From: Nocardiopsis metallicus | Lineage (GTDB): Bacteria; Actinomycetota; Actinomycetes; Streptosporangiales; Streptosporangiaceae | Direction of reading: 5' to 3' | NCBI RefSeq assembly: GCF_014201115.1 | Contig: NZ_JACHDO010000001.1 | Span: forward strand, 1,054,001 to 1,118,000 | DNA length: 64,000 nucleotides | In this document: one piece after another, positions 1-8,780 of the stretch | How positions within the stretch are numbered: position 1 is the stretch's first letter | Layout: each line of letters opens with the position of its first letter | The notes under the pieces: model-generated | The model's database searches: none | What the model saw: only the letters and a program-made list of their open reading frames with translations | What the model was told of the DNA's origin: nothing | Translations under genes and position numbers: made by a program

Positions 1-8
1 GGAAAGGA

Positions 9-46
9 CCCGCCCGGTCCGGGACGTGGCAGCCGGACCGGGCGGG
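9..46 (-). terminator. Hairpin terminator after the short peptide gene
   Basis: A perfect 12-bp inverted repeat (9-20 and 35-46, loop of 14) lies just downstream of the minus-strand peptide ORF that stops at 53. Its position suggests that the transcript carrying the oligopeptidase and the peptide ends here. There is no T-run, as is common in actinomycetes. Confidence 0.5.
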
Positions 47-52
47 ACCGGA

Positions 53-196
53 TCAGATGAAGTCCGAGCTGGAGTCGGTGCCGTCGCTGTCGCCGCCCGC
101 GGTGGTGTCGCGGGAGGTCACCTCCGCCAGGTCCTCGACCTCAACCTCGATGGGGTCCATACCGCACCTCGCTTTCCTGAGTTGCTTGATCCTCAT
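53..196 (-). CDS. Short acidic peptide, possible lasso-type RiPP precursor
   Basis: This is a 47-residue ORF from ATG at 196. An internal ATG at 160 has a better ribosome site (GAGGTGCGGT just upstream) and gives a 35-residue peptide starting MDPIEVEVEDLAEVTS. The pattern P-x-x-x-x-V-x-D-L-A-E-V-T resembles the leader of actinobacterial lasso-type precursors (P-x-L-x-E-V-G-D-F-A-E-L-T). The tail is rich in Gly, Ser, Thr and Asp, and a Thr sits two residues before a Gly-Gly, as at a lasso cleavage site, with an Asp at ring position 8. The tyrosine usual before the proline is absent. It lies 24 nt downstream of the prolyl oligopeptidase gene and probably shares its transcript. Cyclase, RRE and protease genes are not in the window. 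The ORF is likely real; the RiPP assignment is inference. Confidence 0.45.
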   Translation of the reverse strand: MRIKQLRKARCGMDPIEVEVEDLAEVTSRDTTAGGDSDGTDSSSDFI

Positions 197-219
197 GGCC
201 AGAGCTCACTCGTGCGCCG

Positions 220-2364
220 TCAGCGCCCGGTCAGCCCCGTTCTGTGGGCCGCGAACGCGTGTGCGTCGGCGGCCAGGCCCACGGCTCTGCTCACCGCGCG
301 CGGGCCGTGCCCGACGTCGCGTTCGTAGCGGAGCAGTGCGGCGGGTCGGTCCCCGTCCGTACCGGCGGCCGCCAGCAGAGCCGCGCACATCTTGCGCGGG
401 TGGGCGGCGTCGGTCCGGGTATCGCCGTCGAATCCGGTGAGCAGGACGCTGGGATGGCGCAGCCCCGGCGTGCGCACGGCGCTGTCCAACGCCCGGTGGT
501 AGGGCGAGTAGGACATCAGGGCGGCGAAGTCGTCGGGGTCGGCCGCGGTGCCGAACTCCCGGGTCCACATCCGGCCCAGCCCCATGCGTTCGAAGCGGGC
601 CATGTCGGCCAGCGGGGCCGAGGCGATCACCGCCGCGCACAGGTCCGGGCGGGCGGTGGCGGCGGCGAGTACGAGCAGCCCGCCGGCCGAACCACCGGAC
701 AGGCACAGCTGGGCGCGCGTGCACCAGCCGGCGCAGACCAGGGCGTCGGCGGCGGCCACCAGGTCCTGCACCGCGCGCGGCTTGTGGCGGCCCGAACCCT
801 CCAGGTGCCACCGGCGCCCGGCGTCACCGCCGCCGCGCACGTGGGCCACGGCGTAGCGGCCGCCGGACAGCAGCCAGGCCAGGACGGTCGCGCTGAACCC
901 GAACTGGCGGGGCCGCCCGAAACCGCCGTAGGCGTGCAGCAGGGTCGGACCCGGACCGGGGCCGCCGCAGGCGCCGGGGCCACCGGAGGTGTCGAAGACG
1001 GTGACCGGGACCCGGGTGCCGTCCTCGGAGCGGCACCAGACCACGGTCCGCACCACGGCGGGCGCGGCGTTCGACGCCCCGGGGCCGGAAGGCTCGGACG
1101 GCCAGAAGTCGGGTCTGTGCCGCCCCGGAGGCAACCGCAGCACCCGCTGTTGGGTGGCTACGTCCGCGTACCCGAGGTACAGGGTGCCGTCGGGGGCCGC
1201 GACAGGGCCGGAGACCATGCCCTCACCGGGCAGCTCGACCCGGTGGGACGGTGCCCCGGTGACGGCGTCGTGCACGGAGGCCGCGCTGATCCCCAACCGG
1301 GTGCGGACCACGAGCAGCGCGGGGCCCTGCGGGCTCCGGTGGGGGCAGAAGGCGTCCAGGGTCGCCCCGGGGTCCTCGGCGACGACCTCGCGCCAGTGCT
1401 CGGGTCCGAGTCCGTCAGAGGCGCCCGGGTCCACCGCGCACACACGGCGTCGGGGCGCGTCCAGGGTGGTGCGCAGGTACAGCAGCCCGTCAGGGCCCGG
1501 CCGTACTTCGGTCTCGGCCTCGGGTCCCACCTGCAACGCCCGGAAAACCGGCTTCTCGGGTGGGTCGGTGAGCAGATCGGCCAGCCACAGGTCCGTGCGG
1601 TACCCGGTGCCGTGGCCCTCGGTGACCAGCAGCCAACGCCCGTCCATCACCCGGACCCCGGGCACGGTACCCGTCCCGGCGCAGGAGTACACGAGCGTCT
1701 CTGCGCCGTCCGCGACCCGCCGCAACCAGACCCCTCGCACCCCCTGGGCCCCGTCCCGGCGCACGTAGTAGAAGGAACGCTCCGCCCCGGGCAGCCAGGC
1801 CACGTGTGAGTAGCGCACCTTGGGCACCGTCGGTCCGACCGGATCCCCGGTGTCGGCCCGGATCATCCGCAGCCCGCCCCGCTCCACCCCGCCGGAGGAG
1901 GTCTGAACGGCCACCAGGGCCCCGTCGGGGCTCGGCTCCCAGGCATCCAGCGTGGTCCGCCCGGTGGGGTCCTCGGCACAGGGGTCGTAGACGGTTCGGG
2001 GCTCACCGTGACCGTCGGCGGATCCTCGGGCCTGTGGTGAGGCTGCGAACACGACGAGGCGGGGGTGCTCGCCTCCGGCGGGACGGACGGTACAGAACAG
2101 GGCGCCCGGGCGGTGGACCGGCGGGGTCCACAGGTCGGTGGCCACCAGTGCGCGGATGCGCCTGGCCAGGTGTTCGCGCAGGTGCCAGGTGCTCGCCTCG
2201 CGGTCGTACTCCCGGCCGCGCTCCTCCAACCAGCGGAGTGTCTCGGGGGAGTCCGACGTCTCCAACCAGCGGTAGGGATCGGGTACGGGCCGACCGTGCA
2301 GCGTGTCGACGGCTGCCACCGGCTCGGGGGCTATGGCGACTCCTGGGGCTCGGTTGCGCACCAT
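220..2364 (-). CDS. Prolyl oligopeptidase family protein (S9A)
   Basis: About 714 residues, the usual size of prolyl oligopeptidase. The N-terminus has the family signature DTLHGRPVPDPYRWLE. The central part fits a beta-propeller. The C-terminal alpha/beta-hydrolase domain carries the nucleophile motif GGSAGG near residue 560, an Asp in GFDGDTRTD and a His in DVGHG. No signal peptide is visible, so it should be cytosolic and cut short proline-containing peptides. The start is uncertain: ATG 2364 and TTG 2397 are both possible and neither has a clear ribosome site. A small peptide ORF follows directly. S9 peptidases occur as leader peptidases of class III lanthipeptides and as lasso isopeptidases, so a role on that peptide is possible, but a housekeeping role is equally likely. 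Confidence 0.85.
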   Translation of the reverse strand: MVRNRAPGVAIAPEPVAAVDTLHGRPVPDPYRWLETSDSPETLRWLEERGREYDREASTWHLREHLARRIRALVATDLWTPPVHRPGALFCTVRPAGGEHPRLVVFAASPQARGSADGHGEPRTVYDPCAEDPTGRTTLDAWEPSPDGALVAVQTSSGGVERGGLRMIRADTGDPVGPTVPKVRYSHVAWLPGAERSFYYVRRDGAQGVRGVWLRRVADGAETLVYSCAGTGTVPGVRVMDGRWLLVTEGHGTGYRTDLWLADLLTDPPEKPVFRALQVGPEAETEVRPGPDGLLYLRTTLDAPRRRVCAVDPGASDGLGPEHWREVVAEDPGATLDAFCPHRSPQGPALLVVRTRLGISAASVHDAVTGAPSHRVELPGEGMVSGPVAAPDGTLYLGYADVATQQRVLRLPPGRHRPDFWPSEPSGPGASNAAPAVVRTVVWCRSEDGTRVPVTVFDTSGGPGACGGPGPGPTLLHAYGGFGRPRQFGFSATVLAWLLSGGRYAVAHVRGGGDAGRRWHLEGSGRHKPRAVQDLVAAADALVCAGWCTRAQLCLSGGSAGGLLVLAAATARPDLCAAVIASAPLADMARFERMGLGRMWTREFGTAADPDDFAALMSYSPYHRALDSAVRTPGLRHPSVLLTGFDGDTRTDAAHPRKMCAALLAAAGTDGDRPAALLRYERDVGHGPRAVSRAVGLAADAHAFAAHRTGLTGR

Positions 2365-2548
2365 CACATGGTTCAAGTGCCCGATACAGACGGTCAAGGA
2401 AGAGATATCTGACCCCGGGGAACGAAAATGTCACCACAAGGGAAGGTTTGTCTGCCCGGCCAGGCAGGACAGGCAGCGCGGCCCGCCCGGGAGGCCGGGG
2501 ACAGAACGGGTAGGTCCGAAGGGGAGAGCACGTATCCGAGGAGGACCG

Positions 2549-3046
2549 ATGGAGAGCAGCGTCCGCAGGACACCCGAGCCGGGCCACTCGCTGATGGCCG
2601 CCGCGGCGTTCGCGGTGGCGGTGCTGGCCACCGCGCTGGTCGGGGGTTCGGCGGCGGCCGGCTCCGGGGAGGTCTACGCCCGGCTCGACCTGCCCGCGTG
2701 GGCGCCGCCCTCCTGGCTGTTCAGCCCGGTGTGGATCGCCCTGTACGTGCTCATCGGGGTGGCGGGCTGGCTGGTGTGGCGTGCGGCGGGCACTCAGGGC
2801 GCGATGGTCTTCCTTGCCGTCTACACGCTTCAGCTGCTGCTCAACGCCGCCTGGACGCCGCTGTTCTTCGGGGTCGGGCTCTACGGGCTCGCGTTCGTGG
2901 ACATCGTGCTGCTGGCCGTCGCGGTGGCCGTGACCCTGCTGCTGGCCTGGCGGCACAGCCGGACGGCGGCCCTGCTGCTGGCGCCCTACCTGGCCTGGGT
3001 CTGCTTCGCCGCCGCACTCAATGCCGCGATCTGGGCGGCCAACTGA
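2549..3046 (+). CDS. TspO/MBR family membrane protein
   Basis: 165 residues with five predicted membrane segments, matching the family length. The signature WAPPSWLFSPVWIALYVL after the first segment, the LLLNAAWTPLFFG block and the C-terminal PYLAWVCFAAALNAAIW motif are all diagnostic of TspO/MBR proteins. These bind tetrapyrroles such as protoporphyrin and are linked to stress and porphyrin handling. ATG 2549 is chosen because GAGGA lies directly upstream; an in-frame start at 2303 would add 82 residues without family character. The gene is transcribed away from the oligopeptidase gene. Confidence 0.88.
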   Translation: MESSVRRTPEPGHSLMAAAAFAVAVLATALVGGSAAAGSGEVYARLDLPAWAPPSWLFSPVWIALYVLIGVAGWLVWRAAGTQGAMVFLAVYTLQLLLNAAWTPLFFGVGLYGLAFVDIVLLAVAVAVTLLLAWRHSRTAALLLAPYLAWVCFAAALNAAIWAAN

Positions 3047-3140
3047 ACAGCCCACCGAGACCCGGATGACCGGATTCGGGAAGCGGGCACCTGGCTGGTG
3101 GGAAGTGGACCAGCCGAAAATCAGCACCCCCCGGAAAACA

Positions 3141-3180
3141 GTGCGGGCGGCGCCCCGGGGGGATGGGGCGCCGCCCGCAC
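3141..3180. terminator. Bidirectional terminator between convergent genes
   Basis: A perfect 16-bp inverted repeat (3141-3156 and 3165-3180) with an 8-nt loop sits between the converging tspO-like and ugpC-like genes and can serve both. Confidence 0.8.
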
Positions 3181-3242
3181 CTGCCGGTCCGGGAGTGGGG
3201 GACCGGCGGGAGGGTGACGTCAGGGGATGAACGCCAGAGGAT

Positions 3243-4457
<1,215 letters not shown>

Positions 4458-4567
4458 GGCTGTCAGCTCCCGCGTTGGGTCGGTGGTGTGGCGTATTCGA
4501 TGTCGGGCGGATCCCGTGGCCGTAGACCCTGCCCTTCGGTGCTGCCAAACCAGCTTGGTGTTCGAAG

Positions 4568-4618
4568 TTGATCGAAGTGGGCTGGTTTGTTGATCACATC
4601 AGACATGATTGCGATCAA
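4568..4618. promoter_or_regulatory. Cluster of TTGATC/GATCAA half-sites upstream of ugpC-like gene
   Basis: TTGATC occurs at 4568-4573 and 4590-4595 and its complement GATCAA at 4613-4618, in a stretch richer in A/T than its surroundings and about 110-160 bp upstream of the start at 4457. The spacing suggests binding of a dimeric regulator, perhaps LacI-like sugar control. The sites are visible; the regulator is inference. Confidence 0.35.
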
Positions 4619-4940
4619 AATGTCCAGAGCGGCTTTGGTTTCGATCCGATTGCGGTCATGCGCAAACCACCCCCGGCCAGCTGGCGTGCTGGGCTCAGGT
4701 ACGTTAGCCTGTCCGACGGTTCATCACTTTCTTCCCTCCCGTCACTTGATCCGGTAGCCACGACACGGCGCCCGGGTTGAGGCGAGGGGTCGGGGAGTCT
4801 GGGTAACCTAACGACCAGTCCAGCACTGGACGGACCGGTTGTGCGGCCCCCACTCGTCCGATTGGACGCTGCATCACGCGCCAGGTGCAGTTGGGATCGG
4901 GTGAGGGGCGGAGTACCGCGACCGGGCGGGGGGTTGGACC

Positions 4941-5033
4941 CGGAAAAGGCCCGAACATCCAGTAGACAACGGTCTTCCGAGCTCGCCGCCGACGGGACGG
5001 AGCCGGTCCGAAGGGTGGCTCGGGCCTTTTCCG
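4941..5033. repeat. 14-bp inverted repeat upstream of lnt
   Basis: The arm CGGAAAAGGCCCGA (4941-4954) is repeated as its exact reverse complement at 5020-5033, ending 61 bp before the lnt start. The 65-nt interval holds further GC-rich self-complementary stretches. It could be a leader structure or small RNA. Confidence 0.45.
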
Positions 5034-5094
5034 CGTCCCCCCAATATGCTGACCGCCAGGACCCTCACACTCCAGCGGAAAGCGAGCACCCCAC

Positions 5095-6768
5095 GTGGTT
5101 GCCGAGCAGAAGGGGTCGGAGTCCGCTCCGAGTCCCGACAGACCCTCGCCGAACAACACGGCGTCGGAGTCCGAGGCACGGACCACAGTGTGGTCCCCCT
5201 TGGCCCCGGGGTACCGCTGGGGCCGTCTCGACCTCCTCTGGCGGGCTCTGGCCGCGGTCGGAGCGGGCCTGGCCCAGCTCTTCGCGCTCCCGCCGTACGG
5301 CCTGTGGTGGCTCGGCCCGATCAGCGCCGCGCTCCTGCTCCTGGCCGTCGGCGGGACGCGAACGCGCCGCGCCGCCTGGCTCGGCGCCCTGTCCGGCGCG
5401 ACCCTCATGGTTCCGCTGCTGAAGTGGCAGGACTTCATCGGCGTCGACGTGTGGCTGGCCATCTCGGCCGCCGAGACCGTCTACTTCCTGCCCATGGCCA
5501 TGGGCCTGGCCCTGGTCGCGCGCCTGCCCTGCTGGCCGCTGTGGACCGCCGCCCTGTGGGTGGCCCAGGAGGCCGTACGCGCCCGCTGGCCGCTCGGCGG
5601 CTTCCCCTGGGGCAAACTCGCCTTCGCCCAGCCGGACACGCCCTTCGCGGGCTACGCGGCCCTGGGCTCCTCTCCGCTGGTCACCTTCGCCGTCGCCCTC
5701 ACCGGCGCCATGCTGGTGTGGACGCTCCTGCGCGCGGTGGCCGCCCGGGGACGCGCCAGAGTGATCCTCCCGGCCGTCGGCCTGGCCACCAGCGCCGCGA
5801 TCGTCCTTGGCGGCCTCGCGGCGCCCGCGATCGGCCGCCCCGCCCCGCAGGAGACCGTCACCGTCGGCATGGTCCAGGGCAACGTGCCCAACGTCGGCGA
5901 GATGTCCATCCTCGGTGAGCGCATGGAGGTGCTGCGCAACCACGCGAACGGCGTCCACGACCTCGCCGACGCGGTCCGCGCGGGCGATTACCCCGAACCC
6001 GACATGGTGCTGCTGCCGGAGAACGCCAGCGACATCGACCCCTTCCGCGACCCCGTCGCCGAACAGACCATCAATGACGCCGCCGCGGACATCGGGGTGC
6101 CCCTGCTGTGGGGGATGAGCCGCTTCAACGACGACGGCAGCCGCTACGTCCAGAGTGTCGTCTGGGACCCCGAGACCGGGCCCGGCGAGCACTACGACAA
6201 GCGCTACCTCGTGCCGTTCGGCGAGTACATCCCCTACCGCGACTTCTTCACCCGGTTCGTCTCCCGGCTGGAGCACGTCAGCTCCGACGCCGTCCCCGGC
6301 ACCGAGCCCGGCGCCCTGGACGTGGGGGGCACCACCCTGGCCGTGGGCATCTGCTTCGACGTCGCCTTCGACCAGCCGGTGCGTGACTCCGTGGCCGAGG
6401 GCGGGCAGATCATCGTGATCCCCACCAACAACGCCAACTACAACTTCACCGGCCAGTCCAACCAGCAGCTGGCCATCACCCAGCTGCGCGCCGTCGAACA
6501 CGGCCGCCCCGCCGTGGTGGTCTCCACCAGCGGGATCAGCGCCGTGGTCGAGCCCGACGGCCGGGTCGTCTACGAGTCACCCGAGGCCGCCCCCGACATC
6601 CACGTGGCCGAGCTCACCGCAATGGAGGGGCCCACCGTCGCCACCCGGCTCGGCCCGGCCCCCGAGGCTCTGATCGCGGCGCTCGGCCTGGGCGCCGTCA
6701 TCGCCTCGGTCATCGCTTCCCGCCGGTCCCGTGCCCGACCCGAGTCCGGGCCCCCCTCCCGAGGATGA
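5095..6768 (+). CDS. lnt: Apolipoprotein N-acyltransferase
   Basis: 557 residues from GTG 5095. The N-terminal half holds six to seven membrane helices starting with ALAAVGAGLAQLFALPPYGLWWL, typical of Lnt. The C-terminal half is a nitrilase-fold domain with the Glu-Lys-Cys triad: Glu in LLPENAS (near 307), Lys in HYDKRYLVPFGEYIPYR (near 367) and Cys in VGICFDVAFD (near 419). A last hydrophobic segment near the C-terminus anchors it. It transfers the third acyl chain to the N-terminal cysteine of lipoproteins; two lipoproteins are encoded in this window. The ribosome site is weak. The first 40 residues are hydrophilic and poorly conserved in such proteins. Confidence 0.93.
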   Translation: MVAEQKGSESAPSPDRPSPNNTASESEARTTVWSPLAPGYRWGRLDLLWRALAAVGAGLAQLFALPPYGLWWLGPISAALLLLAVGGTRTRRAAWLGALSGATLMVPLLKWQDFIGVDVWLAISAAETVYFLPMAMGLALVARLPCWPLWTAALWVAQEAVRARWPLGGFPWGKLAFAQPDTPFAGYAALGSSPLVTFAVALTGAMLVWTLLRAVAARGRARVILPAVGLATSAAIVLGGLAAPAIGRPAPQETVTVGMVQGNVPNVGEMSILGERMEVLRNHANGVHDLADAVRAGDYPEPDMVLLPENASDIDPFRDPVAEQTINDAAADIGVPLLWGMSRFNDDGSRYVQSVVWDPETGPGEHYDKRYLVPFGEYIPYRDFFTRFVSRLEHVSSDAVPGTEPGALDVGGTTLAVGICFDVAFDQPVRDSVAEGGQIIVIPTNNANYNFTGQSNQQLAITQLRAVEHGRPAVVVSTSGISAVVEPDGRVVYESPEAAPDIHVAELTAMEGPTVATRLGPAPEALIAALGLGAVIASVIASRRSRARPESGPPSRG

Positions 6769-7128
6769 TCTTGTTACCAGGAGCCCGGAACCACTGGAAC
6801 CCACCGCGCCGAATTCGCTGCTGGTAGCAGGATCAGGGGGGATACAGGGGTTTCGGAAGTAGCGGACACCGCAGGGTGCGGGGTTAGGGGCATGCTCCGT
6901 CGGGCTGAACCCCGCGGGCGGATCCGGACCCGGGCTCCGATCCCAGCCGACCGGGACCCTTCGCCGCGGCTGTTGCGTCGGCAGCTGACGTCGGCCAGAT
7001 GGGCCTCAGGGAAGGACCTCCCGGGTGCGTGAGCGGCCCTGTGCCGGGAACCATTCACACCACGGGGACGTTCTTCCCAGCAGGGGGAGACCCGTAGTTC
7101 GGTCCACGAGATTTGAGGATGGTTCGCG
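6769..7128. other. 360-bp intergenic region between lnt and fxsA-like gene
   Basis: No gene is seen. An 8-bp inverted repeat (GCGGGGTT at 6878-6885, AACCCCGC at 6908-6915) may end the lnt transcript. The last 100 bp should hold the promoter of the following gene. Confidence 0.5.
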
Positions 7129-7737
7129 ATGCCACTGCTGATTGTGCTGGCACTGATGGCTCTGCCGTTCCTTGAGGTGGGCCTGATGATCTGGGTCGGC
7201 GGTCAGATCGGCGTCCCGTGGACCCTGGCGGCCCTGGCCTCGCTGATGATCCTGGGCGTGGCCGTGCTGCGCCGCACCGGCCGTGCTTTTCGCGAGGTCA
7301 TCGAGCAGGCCGACGAGGCGATGCGCACCGGAGAGCAGCCCCGCAAGGGTCTGCTCGACCCGCTGATGCTCATGGCCGGCGGCATCCTGCTGGTCATCCC
7401 GGGTTTCCTCACCGCCGCCGTCGGACTGCTCCTGGCCACCCCGCTCACCCGGCCGGCCCTGCGCTGGGTGTTCGCCGGCTGGGCGGTCCGCCGGATGAAG
7501 AAGATGCAGGAACGCGTGAACGAGGAGTACGCCGCCCGCGGCGCCACCATCCCGGGCCAGAGCCCGTTCGGTCCGGGCGGCCCCGGTGGCCCGGCGGGTT
7601 CGGGCATGCCGGGAAGTCCCTTCGGCCCCACCCCGGGTGGCCCCGCCTCGGGCCCGTCCGAGCAGGACAGCCCCACCCCGAACCGCGGCCGCGTCATCCG
7701 GGGCCAGTTCGAACCCGAAGAGGACGACAGGAACTGA
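7129..7737 (+). CDS. FxsA family membrane protein
   Basis: 202 residues. The first 125 residues match FxsA: PLLIVLALMALPFLEVGLMI, then GVPWTLAALASLMILGVAVLR, and a third segment GGILLVIPGFLTAAVGLLL. The tail from about residue 140 is a hydrophilic Gly/Pro/Ser-rich extension ending in an acidic block, common in actinobacterial members. FxsA in E. coli relieves exclusion of phage T7 when overproduced; the role here is unknown. TTGAGGAT upstream of ATG 7129 gives an acceptable ribosome site. Confidence 0.88.
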   Translation: MPLLIVLALMALPFLEVGLMIWVGGQIGVPWTLAALASLMILGVAVLRRTGRAFREVIEQADEAMRTGEQPRKGLLDPLMLMAGGILLVIPGFLTAAVGLLLATPLTRPALRWVFAGWAVRRMKKMQERVNEEYAARGATIPGQSPFGPGGPGGPAGSGMPGSPFGPTPGGPASGPSEQDSPTPNRGRVIRGQFEPEEDDRN

Positions 7738-7776
7738 CTTCCCGGCTCCCGGGGCGTACGCGCCCCCGCCGAGCAC

Positions 7777-7812
7777 CGAGGCCCGCCGCGGATCACCCCA
7801 CGGCGGGCCTCG
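7777..7812. terminator. Terminator between convergent fxsA-like and tetR genes
   Basis: A perfect 12-bp inverted repeat, CGAGGCCCGCCG at 7777-7788 and its complement at 7801-7812, lies between two converging genes. Confidence 0.75.
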
Positions 7813-7813
7813 T

Positions 7814-8668
7814 TCAGTCTCCGGCCCTTCCCGGCTGATTCTGGCCTCCCCCGGGCTCGGGCGACGCCTCTGCGCACGGATGCCCCCAGGGGCGGGCGAT
7901 GCGGCCCAGCCACTCGGTGAGCAGGGAGAGTTCGGCCGGGGAGAAGCGGTCGGTCATCGCCTCGATCCCGGTCTGGAGCGCGATGGCCTGGGCCGCCGCG
8001 CCCCCAGCCGCCGTGCCCCCAGCCGCCGCACCCCCGGCCGGGGCGGTCCAGCCCGAGCCGGTGTCCTCCGCCCCGGTGGTGATCGCGGCCAGGACGGCTT
8101 CCCTGGTGCGCGGGGAGAGTTCGGGGTCGCGCTCGCCCTCCGGTGTGCCGATCAGGGTGAGGACGACACCGCTGTTGGCCGCCTGGCCCATCTGCGCGGC
8201 CAGTTCGGGGTCCACGGCCAGCCGCCCCTGCTCGGCGATCCGCCTGATCAGCCCGCGCAGCAGCGAGGCGGCCTCACGGGCGGCCTGCGGCTCGTGCCCC
8301 GGGGCGGGCGCACCGTACATCAGCTTGTACAGCTCGGGGTTGGCCAGGCCGAACTCCACGTGGGTGTCCCAGCCCGCGCGCAGGTCGGCCACCGGGTCCG
8401 GGCCCGGAGGATGCGTGGCCTTGATCTTCAGGTAGGCGTCGAAGGCGTGGGCGGTGACGGCGTCGAGCAGCCCGGCCATGTCCCCGAAGATCCGGTAGAT
8501 CGTGGGCGGTTGCACTCCGGCGGCCTGGCTCACGGCCCGGGTGGAGACGGCTTCGCGTCCCTGTGCGGCCAGCAGCTCCGCGGTCGCCGTGATGATCCGT
8601 TCCCTGGTCGTGGCCCTGCTGTCCGACCTGCTGCCCGGCCGGTCCTCCGGCCTGCTCTCCGCACTCAT
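7814..8668 (-). CDS. TetR family transcriptional regulator
   Basis: 284 residues. The N-terminal helix-turn-helix domain (about 20-65) has TRERIITATAELLAAQG and the recognition part VQPPTIYRIFGDMAGLLDAV. The ligand domain follows. A low-complexity Gly/Ala stretch near residues 210-230 is encoded by imperfect 15-bp tandem repeats at about 7990-8040. The gene is divergent from an aldo/keto reductase; a perfect 17-bp palindrome overlaps its own start codon and a second operator-like palindrome lies in the shared intergenic region, so it probably represses itself and the reductase. Confidence 0.9.
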   Translation of the reverse strand: MSAESRPEDRPGSRSDSRATTRERIITATAELLAAQGREAVSTRAVSQAAGVQPPTIYRIFGDMAGLLDAVTAHAFDAYLKIKATHPPGPDPVADLRAGWDTHVEFGLANPELYKLMYGAPAPGHEPQAAREAASLLRGLIRRIAEQGRLAVDPELAAQMGQAANSGVVLTLIGTPEGERDPELSPRTREAVLAAITTGAEDTGSGWTAPAGGAAAGGTAAGGAAAQAIALQTGIEAMTDRFSPAELSLLTEWLGRIARPWGHPCAEASPEPGGGQNQPGRAGD

Positions 8669-8684
8669 GTTATCGACGATAACA
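8668..8684. promoter_or_regulatory. Perfect 17-bp palindrome on the tetR start codon
   Basis: TGTTATCG-A-CGATAACA is perfectly symmetric and includes the first base of the tetR start codon. It is a strong candidate operator for autoregulation. Confidence 0.7.
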
Positions 8685-8710
8685 GAAAAGTGTTTCCATT
8701 GATTGATATC

Positions 8711-8736
8711 AGTGATAGCGTTATGGCGTTATCACT
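8711..8736. promoter_or_regulatory. Second operator-like palindrome upstream of the aldo/keto reductase
   Basis: AGTGATAGCG (8711-8720) and CGTTATCACT (8727-8736) are inverted with one mismatch around a 6-bp centre. It shares the TTATC core with the palindrome 40 bp away and lies 45 bp before the reductase start, where a repressor would block its promoter. Confidence 0.6.
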
Positions 8737-8780
8737 GGAAACGCGGGCTGTCCGGCAGCTCCGCGGAGAGAGGAAACACC

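Larger units (their letters stand above)
4458..5094. other. 637-bp intergenic region between ugpC-like gene and lnt
   Basis: No convincing gene is seen. The left part is the promoter region of the divergent ugpC-like gene and contains three TTGATC/GATCAA hexamers. The right part, upstream of lnt, has a 14-bp inverted repeat with 65 nt between the arms. Confidence 0.6.

Noticed and set aside
244..1809. Long plus-strand frame opposite the prolyl oligopeptidase
   Set aside because: Low-complexity Gly/Arg/Val-rich product with no domain, a mirror of a well-supported gene; typical of high-GC DNA.
7990..8040. Tandem-like repeats that could look like a repeat array
   Set aside because: They encode a Gly/Ala linker within the TetR protein and have no spacer structure.
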